Shown here piece by piece: positions 43,984 through 53,009 of a stretch of DNA of 64,000 nt. How positions within the stretch are numbered: position 1 is the first letter of the stretch; every line of letters starts with the position of its first letter. The notes beneath the pieces were generated by a model. That model saw only the letters and a list, made by a program, of their open reading frames with translations, had not been told where the DNA came from and made no database searches. Source of the stretch: Pseudomonadota bacterium (GTDB lineage: Bacteria; Pseudomonadota; Gammaproteobacteria; Burkholderiales; Burkholderiaceae_B); assembly GCA_023389155.1 (NCBI GenBank), contig JAEWEV010000003.1, positions 62,001-126,000 on the forward strand, written 5' to 3'. The position numbers and the translations under genes are program-made.

Positions 43984-44895
43984 TCAGCCTTTCAGGGTAT
44001 TGACCAATTTTTCCAGAACGGTCAGGGACTCTGGTGTCATTGGCCAGGCCGAAGGTGGACGAGTGGCGCCGCAGTCCATGCCAAGAAGTTGTAACGCCGC
44101 TTTCACAACGGTGACGTTCGTTCCGTTGTTCTCCTGGGAGCGCAGTTCTTCAAAAGGCAATATGGTATCTATTAATTTCCTTGCGACGTCATAATCGCTC
44201 CGTTCCAGCGCCTGATGGATTTCAACGGATTTTTCCGGAAAAACGTTGATCAGACCAGATGTGAATCCACGCGCACCAACAGTGTAAAACGCGGGCGCCC
44301 AGGTTTCGGCAAGCCCGCCCACCCAGGCAATATCGCAATCGCGGGTTCGTCGAATTGCCTCGGCCAGCAACATTGGCGTAGTTGATGCCCATTTGACACC
44401 CACTACCTGAGGAATCCGGCACAGCTCCTCAATCATTTTTAGGCCAATATTTTCGTTGCGCAGATAAAGCACTAATGGCAACTCCGGCGCGACCGCAGCG
44501 ATCGCCTGGACGTATGCATATACGCCACGGGGAGCCACAAAGGGATCGGGCGGCTGGTGGATCATAAGGGCATCAACACCGGCGTCACGCGAGGCGCGCG
44601 CCAGATCGCAAGCATCGAAAATTCCCCGGCCTACGCCTCCCAGAACCGGAACGCGACCATTTACGGCTCTGGTAACGGCTGCAACCATCGCTTCGCTCTC
44701 ATTCTGGCGAAGGCTGTAATATTCACTTGTGTTGCCGTTAGCGACGAGAACATGCACGCCTGCTTCCACAGCCTTGTCTACAATCGACTGTAACCCGTCA
44801 GGCACAATCTCGCCTTGCGAATCAAAAGGCGTCACCAGAATTCCGGAGATCCCGTTAAGCGCACTACGAACTTCATGTCGGTTAAAACTAGCCAT
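43984..44895 (-). CDS. Dihydrodipicolinate synthase-family aldolase/dehydratase
   Basis: 303-residue TIM-barrel lyase of the DapA/NAL superfamily. Schiff-base Lys K168 (VVGVKWAS), Tyr144 (PLVLYLRN) and the N-terminal NGNTSEYYSL loop, where DapA has GTTGES, are visible. Such relatives cleave or dehydrate 2-keto-3-deoxy sugar acids. It follows the enolase-superfamily dehydratase gene by 95 bases on the same strand, so a two-step sugar acid route (dehydration to a 2-keto-3-deoxy acid, then cleavage) is the simplest reading. Not the housekeeping DapA. Confidence 0.88.
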   Translation of the reverse strand: MASFNRHEVRSALNGISGILVTPFDSQGEIVPDGLQSIVDKAVEAGVHVLVANGNTSEYYSLRQNESEAMVAAVTRAVNGRVPVLGGVGRGIFDACDLARASRDAGVDALMIHQPPDPFVAPRGVYAYVQAIAAVAPELPLVLYLRNENIGLKMIEELCRIPQVVGVKWASTTPMLLAEAIRRTRDCDIAWVGGLAETWAPAFYTVGARGFTSGLINVFPEKSVEIHQALERSDYDVARKLIDTILPFEELRSQENNGTNVTVVKAALQLLGMDCGATRPPSAWPMTPESLTVLEKLVNTLKG

Positions 44896-44990
44896 CTACC
44901 TCTCCACCTTTATCAAAATAGCTTTTAACAGTCTGGTTGTTTCTATTCAACCATCATAATAATGCAAGCTTGTGGCATGCTATCGATTTT

Positions 44991-46190
44991 TTACAATGTG
45001 GATCGCCTGACCACCGATTCCGGATCTGCCCTGACGCCCGGCGAAAGTTCTGTACCAAGGCCTGGTTTATCGGGTTTAAGCAAAAAGCCGCGTTCCAGCA
45101 CGGGCAATTCCGTAACGAGATCCTTATAGAACGAATTCAGAAATGCACGAACCACTTCTTGGAAGATAGCATTTGAAGAAGCGAATGCTAAATGCAACGA
45201 TGCCCACAAGACGATCGGGCCGGTGCAGTCATGAGGAGCGATGGGTTTCTGATATGCGTCGGCCAGGCTGGCAATTTTTCTAGCCTCGGTGATCCCACCG
45301 CACCACGATAAATCAAGCATGACAATATCCAATGCATGAGCAGCAAGGTGATCCCGGAATGCGCCCTGCGCTGCCAGCGTTTCGCTGCCGCAAACAGGAA
45401 TGCCTGACTTGTCCCGATAATCTGCCAGTGCCCCTGCGCTATCCATTTTGATCGGATCCTCTGCCCAGAATGGGCGATACTGCTTCAGCTCCCGAGCAAT
45501 GGCTAACGCCGAGGTGGCATTCCACATGGAATGGAATTCACACATAATTTCAATGCGATCGCCAACCGCCAAACGAATTTTTTCAAAAATATCCAAGCCT
45601 TGCCGCATCTGTATTGCGCTTATATACTGTCCGTTCGTTTCCGTTGCCGCACCGTCGAACGGCCAGATTTTCATTGCCCCGAAGCCTTCTTCCAATAAAC
45701 TCTCAGCCAGCTCCGCAGGGCGCTCGATGAACGCGACCTGATCATCATATTGACTTTTGACGCTTGATGCCCCTGGTTGTATCAATTTGCGTTGAATTGA
45801 TTTTGCGTTGTAATCGACGCCGGCGCAGGTGTTATAGGTCCGCATTCGGTCATGACAAGCACCTCCCAGTAGCTGATAAACAGGCTGCCCCAGGTATCTT
45901 CCCAACAGATCCCATAATGCGATATCAATTGCAGACGCGGCTCGTGTTTCGACACCGCTTCCGTTGAATCCCAGATATCCTTTCATGAGAACTCTGTGAA
46001 TTCGTTCGATCTCCAGAGGATTCCTGCCAAGCAGCAAGGGCGCTGCCATCGAGTGAATATAGGTATCTACCGCCTGCGCGCCGCGAAAGGTCTCACCTAA
46101 TCCAGTCACGCCCTCATCAGTTTCGATTTGTACCCACACAAGATTGGGCTGGGTCTTCAGCCTGATGGTTTCAATTGCAATAATTTTCAT
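44991..46190 (-). CDS. Enolase-superfamily sugar-acid dehydratase (mandelate racemase group)
   Basis: 399 residues. The capping domain starts MKIIAIETIRLKTQPNLVWVQIETDEGVTGLGETF. Barrel residues: Lys174 (AMKIWPFD), metal ligands E218 (with H220 in CEFHSMW), E244 (WAEDPI), E270 (CGSETLA) and the general-base His320 (APHDCTGP). The E-x-H pair together with the PHDCTGP His is the pattern of D-galactonate-dehydratase-like members, so an aldonate or related acid is the probable substrate. It starts 6 bases after the Bug receptor stop and precedes the DapA-family gene. Confidence 0.9.
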   Translation of the reverse strand: MKIIAIETIRLKTQPNLVWVQIETDEGVTGLGETFRGAQAVDTYIHSMAAPLLLGRNPLEIERIHRVLMKGYLGFNGSGVETRAASAIDIALWDLLGRYLGQPVYQLLGGACHDRMRTYNTCAGVDYNAKSIQRKLIQPGASSVKSQYDDQVAFIERPAELAESLLEEGFGAMKIWPFDGAATETNGQYISAIQMRQGLDIFEKIRLAVGDRIEIMCEFHSMWNATSALAIARELKQYRPFWAEDPIKMDSAGALADYRDKSGIPVCGSETLAAQGAFRDHLAAHALDIVMLDLSWCGGITEARKIASLADAYQKPIAPHDCTGPIVLWASLHLAFASSNAIFQEVVRAFLNSFYKDLVTELPVLERGFLLKPDKPGLGTELSPGVRADPESVVRRSTL

Positions 46191-46196
46191 GGTCTG

Positions 46197-47162
46197 CTAC
46201 TGAGTCGAAATTTTTTGTGCCTTGATGACTTCAGCCCATTTGTCATGCTCACTTTTTATATGATCTTTCAAAACGCTTGCTGATCCACCAATCGGAGTTA
46301 TACCTGCTGCCTGCAATGACTTTTTTACGTTCGGATCCTTCAATCCATTCTCAAATGCCTGATTTAAGCGATCTACGATTTTCGGAGGAACACCGGCCGG
46401 CGCACCAATGGCATACCAGGGTTCAATAATGAAACCTTTATAGCCTAGTTCCTCCATGGTTGGCACATTGGGAAAATTCGCAGACCGCTGTTTGCCGGTA
46501 ACCGCCAAAGCCTTGACCTTCCCAGACTGAATAAACGGCGCAATCGATGGCTCATTGTCAAAAAATACCTGAATCTGACCACCGATCAGATCGGTAATAG
46601 CCGGGCCCGATCCTTTATACGGAACGTGCAGCATATTCACACCTGACATTTTTTTCAACATTTCGCCCGCGAGATGGTTCGAAGCACCAACCCCGGACGA
46701 GCCATAGTTCAGCGGTCCATTTTTCGCTTTTTCCAGCAAATCATAGACACTATTGATTTCGGACTGTGGTCCGGCAACCAGCACGTTGATTGACGAACCC
46801 AGAAGAATGACAGGCGTAATATCTTTGAACAAGTCGAACCTAGGATTTGCGTACAGGCTGGAGTTCACTGAACAGTTGCCAATACTGCATAGGAAAATCG
46901 TATAACCGTCACTGGCTGACCTGACCGCTGCGACTGTGCCGATATTGCCCGTGGCCCCTGGCCGATTCTCAACCACGATCGACTGCCCCAGGTCCGCGGC
47001 TGCCGCACTCGCTGTCAATCGCGAAACCATGTCACCGGAGCCTCCTGGTGGCACTGGAACAATCATGGTTATCGGTTTACCCGGAAAGTCCTGACCCAAA
47101 ACGGGTACCTGGATAAATATCGAGCTCAATACGAATGCCATCATGGCAACCAGCTGTTTCAT
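46197..47162 (-). CDS. Bug-family periplasmic receptor (sugar-acid module)
   Basis: 321 residues from ATG 47162, with AGGAG 6 bases upstream. Signal peptide ending near VLG-QDFPGKP. Bug pattern DFPGKPITMIVPVPPGGSGDMVSRLTASAAAADLGQSIVVENRPGATGNIGT, HVPYKGSGPAITDLIGGQIQVFFD, FIIEPWYAIGAPAGVPP. First gene of Bug-dehydratase-DapA-family, divergent from a FadR/GntR regulator. The context suggests a sugar acid ligand. Confidence 0.9.
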   Translation of the reverse strand: MKQLVAMMAFVLSSIFIQVPVLGQDFPGKPITMIVPVPPGGSGDMVSRLTASAAAADLGQSIVVENRPGATGNIGTVAAVRSASDGYTIFLCSIGNCSVNSSLYANPRFDLFKDITPVILLGSSINVLVAGPQSEINSVYDLLEKAKNGPLNYGSSGVGASNHLAGEMLKKMSGVNMLHVPYKGSGPAITDLIGGQIQVFFDNEPSIAPFIQSGKVKALAVTGKQRSANFPNVPTMEELGYKGFIIEPWYAIGAPAGVPPKIVDRLNQAFENGLKDPNVKKSLQAAGITPIGGSASVLKDHIKSEHDKWAEVIKAQKISTQ

Positions 47163-47228
47163 TATGTCTCCTGTGCTCGTCAACTAACTCGGTTTAGTCT
47201 CAATTTTAAATTATTAAACATATGATAT

Positions 47229-47243
47229 AATCATCAGATGATT
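47229..47243. promoter_or_regulatory. Putative GntR/FadR operator
   Basis: AATCATCAGATGATT, a perfect 15-base palindrome around a central A, between the Bug operon and the divergent GntR gene. It resembles the short symmetric sites used by FCD-type regulators. Confidence 0.65.
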
Positions 47244-47295
47244 TAAGTCAATACATTTCACCGATCTATTTGGGGATCTGTTATATACTCCGCAC

Positions 47296-48009
47296 ATGTC
47301 TCAGTCACGCCTTAAAAATTTCCACCACCAAATCGTCGATGCGATCGGCAGCAGCATAGTTGCCGGAGAGTTTGCGGAAGGTGAGCAACTGCCGACCGAA
47401 GATCAGCTTGCACAAACATACGGAGCAAGCAGGCTCAGTATCAGAGAAGCCATGAAAAGCCTGGCGTCCAAGGGTCTGGTGTCGATTCGGCCGAGAACCG
47501 GCACCCATGTTCAATACAGGCAGGAATGGAATCTCTTTGATTCTGCCGTGCTGGCTTGGTATGGAAACTTGCCGAGTGATCGCAAGCTGCTGGAAGATTT
47601 GATGGAGTTGCGCCAGGCGATTGAACCCGTTGCGGCAAAGTTAGCCGCGAAGCGTGCGCAACCACAAGAAATTGATGCCATCCGGAACGCTTTTTCAGCG
47701 ATGGAAAAAGCGGAGAACAAACAGTCTTACATTGACGCTGATCTGCTTTTTCATGATGCTGTGATCAGATCTAGTGGTAATCAATTCATGATTCAGTTAG
47801 GCACCGCGCTTTCGGCTGTTTGGAGGACAAGTTTTCAGGCCTCGAGCGATGACTGGGGGCCTGACCCCCAGGCACTGGCCCTTCATCGGGCGTTGCTGGA
47901 AGCTATTACAGAAAAGAGGTCGGCTTCAGCGGAACAAGCCGTACTGGCCCTGATTCGACGTGCCTCCTCTCGCATTGAGCAGGCACTTGATACCGTCGCT
48001 CAACGATGA
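47296..48009 (+). CDS. GntR-family regulator, FadR/FCD subgroup
   Basis: 237 residues. Winged HTH at 5-75 (HHQIVDAIGSSIVAGEFAEGEQLPTEDQLAQTYGASRLSIREAMKSLASKGLVSIRPRTGTHVQ) and FCD domain at about 95-225 (LMELRQAIEPVAAKLAAKRA; DADLLFHDAVIRSSGNQFMIQLG; LHRALLEAITEKRSASAEQAV), including the metal/ligand-binding Asp and His pattern. It most likely represses the divergent Bug-dehydratase-aldolase operon and is released by a pathway acid. One palindromic site lies 52 bases before its start. Confidence 0.9.
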   Translation: MSQSRLKNFHHQIVDAIGSSIVAGEFAEGEQLPTEDQLAQTYGASRLSIREAMKSLASKGLVSIRPRTGTHVQYRQEWNLFDSAVLAWYGNLPSDRKLLEDLMELRQAIEPVAAKLAAKRAQPQEIDAIRNAFSAMEKAENKQSYIDADLLFHDAVIRSSGNQFMIQLGTALSAVWRTSFQASSDDWGPDPQALALHRALLEAITEKRSASAEQAVLALIRRASSRIEQALDTVAQR

Positions 48010-48134
48010 CATTTGAAGTTCGTGATTATCTTCCTGTGCAGAAAAATCCCATAGGATAGCCTACATGAATCCGCGGCCGTGGACCTGTGCAAACCCGAGC
48101 AAGGGAAGCTGATCAGGCCGCAGGGCATTACAGC

Positions 48135-49025
48135 TTACCGGAATCCATACAGGCGGGCGGCGTTCAGGGCCAGGATCTGTTTTCTGTCCTGTTCATCAGG
48201 TAACCAGCGAGCCAGGGTATTGAGCAGGACACCATCGTCTGGCATATGACCTGCCTCGTAATAGTTAATATGCGGCCAGTCTGACCCCCATACGACCTGT
48301 TCCCGGTTTGCGACAATGATCTGATGAACGTAGGCATCGATATCTTCGTACCGGCCATGCTGATTGGTATTGCGATCGGCCCCCGAAATCTTGGTCCATG
48401 CAGTGCCATCTGCCAGCATGCGCAGCAATTGTTGAAAGCCCGGGTCGTTGGTCCCGCGCGCAGCATTCATTCTTCCCATGTGATCTATTACCAGCGGGAT
48501 TTTCAAACGTGATAATCGCGGCGCCAGTTCGATCAGGTCCGGGGCGTGAACCCAGATCTGGGCATGCAGGTCGATCTCACGCATCAAGGGAGCGAGCTGT
48601 TCCAGCGCATCCAGGCCAACGCCATTTCTGTAAACCGTTTTTCCGTCAACTGCATACAAGTTGAAGCGCAGCCCGCTGATTCCGGCCTGCCGCCATTGAG
48701 TCAACGTTCCGATATCCACGTCTGCATCCGCGACAGCTACCCCACGTAACCGATCGGGATACCGGGTCAGCGCATCCAGAACAGAACGATTATCTGTCCC
48801 GTTGGCGCTGGCGGTCACCAGCACTCCCCGGCTACATCCGATGGTTTGCAGATGCGCCAGGTAATTTTCCACCGGATTCTCGGATGGCGTATAGCTGCGG
48901 TCATCAGATAGCGGATATGTATCATAGGGACCAAAGATATGCGCATGACTGTCGCACGCATCGTCTGGCATCGAAAAGGAAACGGGCGAGGTACTGGCAA
49001 GTGGTGGAAGGCAAGGCTTTGTCAT
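48135..49025 (-). CDS. Amidohydrolase-family lactonase (2-pyrone-4,6-dicarboxylate lactonase-like)
   Basis: 296 residues from ATG 49025; the longer frame reads back into the Bug gene. TIM-barrel amidohydrolase_2 motifs: DDACDSHAHIFGPYDTYPL (HxH), GLRFNLY, AQIWVHAPD, LVIDHMGRMNA and VVWGSDWPHIN. This set is that of LigI-like lactonases and related dicarboxylate hydrolases. It is the last of three minus-strand genes (class II aldolase, Bug, lactonase) with gaps of 29 and 43 bases. PDC hydrolase activity is plausible, but related lactones cannot be excluded. Confidence 0.87.
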   Translation of the reverse strand: MTKPCLPPLASTSPVSFSMPDDACDSHAHIFGPYDTYPLSDDRSYTPSENPVENYLAHLQTIGCSRGVLVTASANGTDNRSVLDALTRYPDRLRGVAVADADVDIGTLTQWRQAGISGLRFNLYAVDGKTVYRNGVGLDALEQLAPLMREIDLHAQIWVHAPDLIELAPRLSRLKIPLVIDHMGRMNAARGTNDPGFQQLLRMLADGTAWTKISGADRNTNQHGRYEDIDAYVHQIIVANREQVVWGSDWPHINYYEAGHMPDDGVLLNTLARWLPDEQDRKQILALNAARLYGFR

Positions 49026-49068
49026 GGTCGTTCGCAGTCTGTAAATATGGGAGTTACAATGCTGACAC

Positions 49069-50034
49069 TTATTGCGATTTAAGCTGTCCGGCTTCATCCA
49101 GCTCGCGAGCCATTTGGGTTTCCCTGGAAATTTGTTCCATGAATTCCTCAGGTGTAGACGAAACAGACGTACTGCCAATATTGTGCATCGAGTTCTTCAC
49201 AGCCTCGTCACTCACCGCTTTTTTCACTGCCTCATTAAGCTGCGTAATAATTTCTGCCGGCGTACCCTTGGGTAATAGAATACCGGTACTGGTAGACTCA
49301 TCCAGGCCTTTGACGCCCGCCTCTTCCAATGTTGGCACCCCTTTCAGGGACGGTACAGGATCACGGGTCATCACGGCCAATGCTTTCAACTTGCCTCCCG
49401 AAATAAAGTTCGCCGAGCTGCTAAGCTGATCAATCACAAGGTCGATCTGCCCGCCGGCCAGGTCGACCAGCGCCGGTGCGGAGCCCTTATAGGCAATCGG
49501 GTTGAATGTGCATTTGGTCACTTGCTGCAGTCTGATCATCGCCACATAGTTAGTCGTGCCAATACCGGAATGCCCCAAGGTCACTTCGCCAGGATTATCA
49601 CAGGCGTACTTGATCAGATCCTGCACAGAGGAATATTTGCTGTCGCTAGGAACGTCGATAACCAGCGGTGTTTGAGCGATGAGACCCACTGACAGGAAAT
49701 CTTCGGGCTTGTAATCCGTCGCCGTCATGAACGGAGCCACGGCAATCGCGTTGGGAGTCGTCACAAGCACGGTGTAACCATCAGGCGCAGCTCTGGCAAC
49801 CTGGTTCGCGCCAATGATACCGCCTGCGCCGGGCCTGTTAACCACGACGATCCTGCCGTTCAGGGCCTTCTCCAGGGCTGGCGCGATAATTCTGGCTGTG
49901 ATATCCAGATTGCCGCCAGGTGAAAATGGAACCACCATGGTAATGGGTTTGGATGGATAGTCGGCGTACGCCGGTGCTGTGGCGGTAATCGCACAGGCGC
50001 ACACGGCACCCGCGACAAGTTTTGTCAGATTCAT
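49069..50034 (-). CDS. Bug-family periplasmic receptor (lactonase module)
   Basis: 321 residues. Signal peptide MNLTKLVAGAVCACAITATAPAYA, then DYPSKPITMVVPFSPGGNLDITARIIAPALEKALNGRIVVVNRPGAGGIIGANQ. It differs from the other receptors in the second hallmark (NPIAYKGSAPALVDLAGGQIDLVID) and has cysteines in the mature chain (KYACDNPGE; QVTKCTFNPI) that could form a disulfide. Middle gene of the class II aldolase-Bug-lactonase operon. Confidence 0.9.
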   Translation of the reverse strand: MNLTKLVAGAVCACAITATAPAYADYPSKPITMVVPFSPGGNLDITARIIAPALEKALNGRIVVVNRPGAGGIIGANQVARAAPDGYTVLVTTPNAIAVAPFMTATDYKPEDFLSVGLIAQTPLVIDVPSDSKYSSVQDLIKYACDNPGEVTLGHSGIGTTNYVAMIRLQQVTKCTFNPIAYKGSAPALVDLAGGQIDLVIDQLSSSANFISGGKLKALAVMTRDPVPSLKGVPTLEEAGVKGLDESTSTGILLPKGTPAEIITQLNEAVKKAVSDEAVKNSMHNIGSTSVSSTPEEFMEQISRETQMARELDEAGQLKSQ

Positions 50035-50063
50035 TTATTTGTCTCCGGATAATGCTTTTATCG

Positions 50064-50849
50064 TTACGTTCTGTAGGACGGATCCAGACGATCCAGTTTC
50101 CGCAACAGGGCTGGCCACTCCATGACTCCGTAAGGACGCCGTGTACCTGGCTGATAATTGTTCCAGGTTTCCTGCAGGACCCGATCGTCGACTTCATTCA
50201 ACGGCGAATTGCATGCCATGGCTGCGAGTTGGGCCACGCAGGACAATTCAAGTCTATGCATCCAGTTGAAAGCCTCCGGAATGCTGGCACAGGCAATCAG
50301 CGCACCATGGTTGCGCAGTATCAGCCCTTCTCCAGTACCCAGATCACGGACAAGCGATTCTTTCTCCTTGTCATCAAGCACCACTCCTTCATAATCGTGA
50401 TAACCGATTTTCAGAAAGCGCATGGCAGTCTGGTTCAATGGCAGCAGGCCGCATTTCAGCGAGGATACGGCCATGGAAGCCCAACTATGCGTATGGATAA
50501 CACAACCGACATCATGACGCGCTTCATGAATTGCACTGTGAATCACGTAGCCTGCCCGATTGATGCCATAGTCCAGATTTCCAAAATCCGGCTTTGCCAG
50601 AATTTCTCCATTCAGATCAACCTTGATGAGACTGGAGGCGGTGATTTCTTCATAGAGCAAACCGTAAGGGTTAATCAGGAACGCACCTTCTTCACCCGGG
50701 ACATTGGCCGAAATATGATTTGCAATCATGTCTGACATACCATATAGCGCCACCAGCCGGTAACAGGCTGCCAGATCGATACGGCGGTTCCATTCCTCGG
50801 GACTACATTGGTCCTGCATTGACGAGATATTCAGTTCATGGGTGTTCAT
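50064..50849 (-). CDS. Class II aldolase/adducin-family protein (first gene of lactonase operon)
   Basis: 261 residues. Zn-type His in CVIHTHSWASMAVS and LRNHGALIACASIPEAF, plus the N-terminal RIDLAACYRLVALYGMSDMIANHISANVPGEEGAFLINPYGLLYEEITASSLIKVD that marks the adducin-like subgroup. It is clearly more distant from the other two class II aldolases here (42.9 and 53.1 kb), which resemble each other. Divergent from the LysR gene at 51.1 kb with a 17-base palindrome between. Reaction unknown; aldol cleavage or decarboxylation of the acid released by the lactonase is a possibility. Confidence 0.87.
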   Translation of the reverse strand: MNTHELNISSMQDQCSPEEWNRRIDLAACYRLVALYGMSDMIANHISANVPGEEGAFLINPYGLLYEEITASSLIKVDLNGEILAKPDFGNLDYGINRAGYVIHSAIHEARHDVGCVIHTHSWASMAVSSLKCGLLPLNQTAMRFLKIGYHDYEGVVLDDKEKESLVRDLGTGEGLILRNHGALIACASIPEAFNWMHRLELSCVAQLAAMACNSPLNEVDDRVLQETWNNYQPGTRRPYGVMEWPALLRKLDRLDPSYRT

Positions 50850-51005
50850 CGCTTAGTCCAGGTTATTCACATATCAATTTCAGGTAAGTACGGATGTAAT
50901 GGCGCCCCGCAACATTGCCCGTTATGCTATTCATTGTGCGGGTTTGCAGTTTTTTCATTCTATGGGCCTGTACGCCATCTGGCTACCACGCGCAGATCAA
51001 CGGGG

Positions 51006-51022
51006 GTTTAATTTAATTAAAC
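51006..51022. promoter_or_regulatory. 17-bp palindrome, putative LysR operator
   Basis: GTTTAATTTAATTAAAC, symmetric around a central T, 109 bases before the LysR start and 156 bases before the divergent aldolase start. It fits the T-N11-A style of LysR sites. Confidence 0.55.
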
Positions 51023-51131
51023 ACTCAGGCGCCGGTTTTGTTAAAGTAGGAGCGGTGTACACAGACCGTATCATGCAGAAATGCTGGCAGCGGCGCAAAA
51101 CAGAAAAATTAAACTATAGCGAGGAGGCAGT

Positions 51132-52058
51132 ATGGAACTGCGACAGATTCAGTACTTTATTCGCGTCGTGGAATCGGGAAGCATGGGTAAGGCTGCCATG
51201 ACCCTTGATGTCACCACCTCCACGCTCAGCCAGCAGATCAGCCGCCTTGAAAGTGAGTTGTCTACCCGCTTGTTACAAAGGAAATCGACCGGCGTGGTTC
51301 CCACCGGCGCCGGCCTGGAGTTTCTGCGGCACGCAAGAGCCATCTGCGATCATGTTGAAAGAGCCTCCAGCGCCACGCGCAGCGAACGCCTGTCCGGTAA
51401 AGTGAGCATTGGCATGGCACCCACTACCGCACTGAAACTCGCCCTACCTTTGCTAACGGAGATGCAGAAGCGATACCCGAAAATTCGGGTGCAGATCGTA
51501 GAGGGCCTGTCAGCTCACCTGACTTCGCTGCTGGATACTCGCAGACTGGATCTGTCGATGCGCTTCGATATCGGCGAAGATCCGCGCATGAGTGTTCTGC
51601 CGCTCCTGAAAGAAAGGCTATTTGTGATCGGAAGCAAAACGCTGCCCAACATGCCTCGCGGAAAAAACGTTTCGCTTGATCAGATCCCTTCGCTGCCGCT
51701 GATTCTTCCTACGGGCCGCCACACACTGGTGAGCATTATCATCAATGCTTTCAACAGCCGGAATATCAGGCCAAATATCACGCTTGAAATTGACGGCCTG
51801 AATACGCTCATGAACGCGGTGCAACACGGTCTTGGCGCAACCATTCACCCAAGTTCAGCAATGGCACTGATTCATGATGAAAACATTGTCTCTATTCCGA
51901 TTGCGGACAAGACCCTTTTTCGATGTACCATTCTTACCGGCCCGCCCGACGAAGAACTCTCACCAGCCGCTCTCGCAACGCGCGTAGTGCTCAAAGACGT
52001 TGTGCGAACACTGATAAGGGATGGACTTTGGGAAGGGGCAACGCTTCAGTTCACGTGA
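51132..52058 (+). CDS. LysR-family transcriptional regulator
   Basis: 308 residues. HTH at 1-60 (MELRQIQYFIRVVESGSMGKAAMTLDVTTSTLSQQISRLESELSTRLLQRKSTGVVPTGAG), effector domain from about 90 (GKVSIGMAPTTALKLALPLLTEMQKRYPKIRVQIVEGLSAHLTSLLDTRRLDLSMRFD). The dimer domain and effector pocket are of the Nac/Cbl-like short type. GAGG precedes the ATG. It is divergent from the class II aldolase/Bug/lactonase operon and immediately followed by a second LysR gene in the same direction. Confidence 0.9.
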   Translation: MELRQIQYFIRVVESGSMGKAAMTLDVTTSTLSQQISRLESELSTRLLQRKSTGVVPTGAGLEFLRHARAICDHVERASSATRSERLSGKVSIGMAPTTALKLALPLLTEMQKRYPKIRVQIVEGLSAHLTSLLDTRRLDLSMRFDIGEDPRMSVLPLLKERLFVIGSKTLPNMPRGKNVSLDQIPSLPLILPTGRHTLVSIIINAFNSRNIRPNITLEIDGLNTLMNAVQHGLGATIHPSSAMALIHDENIVSIPIADKTLFRCTILTGPPDEELSPAALATRVVLKDVVRTLIRDGLWEGATLQFT

Positions 52059-52080
52059 TATTATAAAAAAGACTAACCTC

Positions 52081-52980
52081 ATGACCATGGAAACCCTTGA
52101 CCGCCAGTTGCGCTATTTCATTTGCATTGCCGAGCTTGGTTCGCTATCCAAGGCTGCCACAGTACTCGACCAGACGCAGTCCGGCCTCAGCAAACAGCTT
52201 GCTGTACTTGAGTCGACGATTCAACAACAACTTTTCACCCGCACTGGCCGCGGCCTGAAGCTGACTGATGCAGGGGAAAAACTTTACGAAATCGTCTCGC
52301 CGGCATTCAGGGATATCGACCGCGCCATTGATCTCGTTCGTCAACAGGGTGTGTCCCAGGGCACCGTACGACTGGCGGCTGTTCATACGCTGAGTTATTA
52401 CTTTACCTCCGATGTCATTGCTGGCTTCATCAGCAATAAGCCAAATGTCAATCTGTCTTTGATGGGACGAAGTTCACCGGAAGTCGTTGCTTTGGTCGAA
52501 AGTGGCAATGCCGAACTGGGACTTGTCTACGACTCTGCGGTCAATTCCAGTTTGATTACATCCTGTGCCCTTTTCGATGAAGAGATGTCGCTTATCGTAA
52601 GAGAAGAGAATCCCCTGATCGGCGGCCAGGATGTGGAAAAACTGAACCTTCAACTGGTGGGATTCCCACCGCACTACGCCTTACGTAAAATGCTCCATAG
52701 CGGCGGATTAGCACCCCATTTTGTGGCGGAAGCCGAAACGATAGACGTCATGCTGAAGCTGGTTTCTTCGGGAGTCGGTGACTGTATCCTACCATCCCGT
52801 ATTCCTGAAAAGCTGCTGCATGAATATGGTCTGCGCAAACTGGCAATTACAAATCCGATATTACGACGTCGCATGGTCCTGATCAAGCACGCAAAAAAAC
52901 CGACAAGCGCACTGGCCGTCGCGCTGGAACATTCTATTATTAACCTTGCGAAAAGTCGCGCGAAGAATATGATGGAATAG
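52081..52980 (+). CDS. Second LysR-family transcriptional regulator
   Basis: 299 residues from ATG 52081, 22 bases after the preceding LysR stop; a start at 52021 would overlap that gene and add a non-family tail. HTH: LDRQLRYFICIAELGSLSKAATVLDQTQSGLSKQLAVLESTIQQQLFTRTGRGLKLTDAG. Effector domain includes GTVRLAAVHTLSYYFTSDVIAGFI. It shares only the fold with its neighbour, so the pair is not a recent duplication. Likely regulates the following class II aldolase-MHS-isomerase unit, which starts 104 bases downstream. Confidence 0.88.
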   Translation: MTMETLDRQLRYFICIAELGSLSKAATVLDQTQSGLSKQLAVLESTIQQQLFTRTGRGLKLTDAGEKLYEIVSPAFRDIDRAIDLVRQQGVSQGTVRLAAVHTLSYYFTSDVIAGFISNKPNVNLSLMGRSSPEVVALVESGNAELGLVYDSAVNSSLITSCALFDEEMSLIVREENPLIGGQDVEKLNLQLVGFPPHYALRKMLHSGGLAPHFVAEAETIDVMLKLVSSGVGDCILPSRIPEKLLHEYGLRKLAITNPILRRRMVLIKHAKKPTSALAVALEHSIINLAKSRAKNMME

Positions 52981-53009
52981 CTGGTATGAGATAAGGTCTA
53001 TAGCTCTAG

